Of a DNA stretch of 64,000 nucleotides, positions 62,181-64,000 are shown piece by piece. The stretch is taken from contig CM106586.1 in assembly GCA_048013815.1 (NCBI GenBank), forward strand, positions 20,708,001 through 20,772,000, written 5' to 3'. The stretch is from Setoptus koraiensis (Eukaryota > Arthropoda). Each line of letters starts with the position of its first letter. The stretch's first letter is position 1. The position numbers and the translations under genes are program-made. The notes beneath the pieces are model-generated. The model was not told the origin of the DNA. It was given only the letters and a program-made list of their open reading frames with translations, and made no database searches.

Positions 62181-62925
62181 ATATCTGGTCGACGCGGCCA
62201 AGTGAGGGCCACCTACCGCCAGAGCCTGAGTGGGGTCAGAGCTGGGTCTAGGCACGGGCCAAAGTGTGGGCCAAGACGCGTAAAAGCACACGCAAAGGCA
62301 CGAACAAACGCGCTAGCCACGCTGCGGGCCAAAGTGTTGGCCTCGAGGGGCCCCAATGGCAGCGATTTTTATCTGTGTGCTTGGCCTAGTTATGATGATG
62401 ATAGTTATGCCGAGACAAGCCTATTTAGCATGTTGGATCGGCCCGGCCTGGTCCGGCCCGAATTGTTACGCAACAAACAAGCATCGATGCCCGAACTGTG
62501 CAGGGCACCAACAGTGATTAAGTGTAACGGCTTGTAACAATTTCAAGTTGGGCCCTTTCTCCAAAAAACACATGCCTTGTCCATATTGGCTCAAAAGTGA
62601 CTCAAAAGCGCTTCTTGGCGCACTCTTTCCAATTGAGAACACACCAAAGCTTGCCGGATGCTCTCATGTTTCGCATGTTTCACTGCTGGTACTACCCAAT
62701 CGGTAGCACTAAGCTAGTGGTCCTAAGGAGCAAAAGTGCAAGTTGCGCTGAAATCAATTCCGTGGACTTTATTATTTATTTATTACCAGATATCGCTTTG
62801 CCGAGCCCATGCAATATCCAGTTTTAGTTAGCAACTGTGTGCTAACTGCCTGCGAGTGTGCCCAATCAACTGATTGCTTTCGTCCGACATCACATGAAAT
62901 CGGATTATACTTATCACATCGCTTC

Positions 62926-62975
62926 GCTTCGCATCGCATCAAATCGCATCGCTTCGCATCGCATCAAATCGCATC
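62926..62975 (+). repeat. 25-bp tandem repeat, two copies
   Basis: Two identical 25-bp units built from GCTTCGCATCGCATC and AAATCGCATC, with a further degenerate half unit on each side. Confidence 0.93.
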
Positions 62976-63481
62976 GCATGATGCAGTGTGATGAAACAGA
63001 TGAAATAGACTCACTACTCGTGAGTCACTAGTGACCAGGGATAAAAATAATAATTACAATCACGGCAACAAAACAGCGGATAACAGCAACGGAGGCGGCT
63101 CACAATGAGACGCAATTCTCTCACAGTAGACACAATGGGACTCTCGCAGTAGAGTCTATACTGACAATAGTGTGGGCATTGTGCACTCACAAATTTGACT
63201 CATCGCTCGGCTCGGGCCCCACTGCCAGTCCCGACGTGAAGGCGCCCTCTCGTGGGCGCGGCAAGATCGCTATTTCGTCGGTATGTGGCGTAACAAGTCT
63301 ACTGGCAGCACTGCACTGGTGCCAGTTCTCGGACAATGTGGGCCCATGTGGTGTCAGCCTGGCATCGCAAATATCGGGCAAGTTGTCAACAAATGGCCAC
63401 AACATGGCCACATTTCGCTCTGGCTCGCCACGCTGATGATATTCGTGCGTGAATATCGGCACACAATCGATGAATGTGGGG

Positions 63482-63507
63482 GGCCAAGCGCACTTTTGCG
63501 CTTGGCC
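63482..63507. repeat. Inverted repeat, 11-bp arms and 4-nt loop
   Basis: GGCCAAGCGCA (63482-63492), CTTT, TGCGCTTGGCC (63497-63507): a perfect match. Confidence 0.97.
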
Positions 63508-64000
63508 AATGTTTGTTAGTGCATTCATATTGCTGTTAGCGGTGCTGCTGAGTGTCGTAACGATCGGTGGGCCTAATTGCACCTAATAGATAGATGCTAA
63601 TGGTGGGCCAGTTTGACAGTGTGCCCAAATGCGAGTGTTGCCCAAAATAAATCTCACGCACGCAGTGTGGCCGGCCCGGCCGGCCAACAGTGACGGCTTC
63701 GATGGGCTTTTATTCATCTGCTAATGATTATTATGGTTTATTCGGTTGGTCATTGACTTGCAGCGACTCTCACTCACGCCAGCCAGCGTTCGAGCTGCCG
63801 GCTTTCGAGCTGGCAATGTCCGCCACAATATAGATGGGGCAAGTGGGCGGCCCGCCGCCACATACTGATTTTATGGCGGCGCACAGCGAAGTAATGGCCC
63901 GTAGCGGACGCTCACTACGTCTGTAACAGTTATTGTGGCAAATGCCCGCGACAACAACGACAGCGGCAACAACGGCGACAACAACAACAACGGCGACATC

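Larger units (their letters stand above)
54001..64000. other. Gene-poor GC-rich region to the right edge
   Basis: No supportable gene. Long open frames on both strands at 53905-55125 and 56768-57628 have no recognisable domains and lie on repeats. Contents: a degenerate ATAAATATAAATAC-type block at 54236-54361, CAA/CAG-type repeats at 56075-56170, minisatellites at 58824, 61481, 62089 and 62926, an 18-bp block near 61130-61240, and hairpins at 54536, 56402, 57363, 59218, 60307 and 63482. Confidence 0.5.

Noticed and set aside
1-64000. tRNA and rRNA genes
   Set aside because: I looked for GGTTCGAATCC-type T-arms and for rRNA blocks on both strands and found none that completes a cloverleaf. 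A tRNAscan run would settle it.

Overview
This is animal nuclear DNA, most likely from an arthropod. The clearest anchor is a Grainyhead transcription factor whose DNA-binding and C-terminal domains read almost like the insect protein. Very few introns, Asn- and Gln-rich proteins, and long CA/GT tracts would fit an acariform mite, but that assignment is an inference. I saw no prokaryotic operon, tRNA, rRNA or intact transposon.

Layout. Positions 1-2770 are GC-rich, packed with (GT)n/(CA)n tracts, and probably hold the grh promoter and leader. A candidate six-codon first exon of grh (2771-2788, +) is followed by an AT-rich intron of about 5 kb and one giant exon (7841-13384, +). Tail to tail with it lies a single-exon NAA15 gene (13488-15845, -), the NatA N-terminal acetyltransferase auxiliary subunit. 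Then comes a CAP-Gly protein gene on the minus strand (exons 16480-19250 and 19402-19575, possible first exon 24060-24102). All of these sit in an AT-rich block of roughly 2.7-20.4 kb.

From about 20.4 kb to the end the DNA becomes GC-rich and gene-poor. The only coding segment I can defend there is a long minus-strand exon (33180-35265) of an unrecognised Gln/His-rich protein with many R-R-x-S sites and good splice signals on both sides. The other 35 kb or so look like introns or intergenic DNA. They are dense in microsatellites, 8-27 bp minisatellites, the palindrome GGGGCCCC, and perfect short inverted repeats with 0-4 nt spacers. The longest has 30-bp arms and lies just inside the intron after that exon.

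The genes do not form a pathway. grh is an epithelial/neural transcription factor, NAA15 a ribosome-associated housekeeping subunit, and the CAP-Gly gene probably concerns microtubules or protein interaction. The main novelties are the hairpin population and the GGGGCCCC enrichment, both limited to the GC-rich compartment; the predicted antisense overlap of the grh and NAA15 3' ends; a NAA15 C-terminus shorter than usual; and the giant N/Q-rich grh exon.
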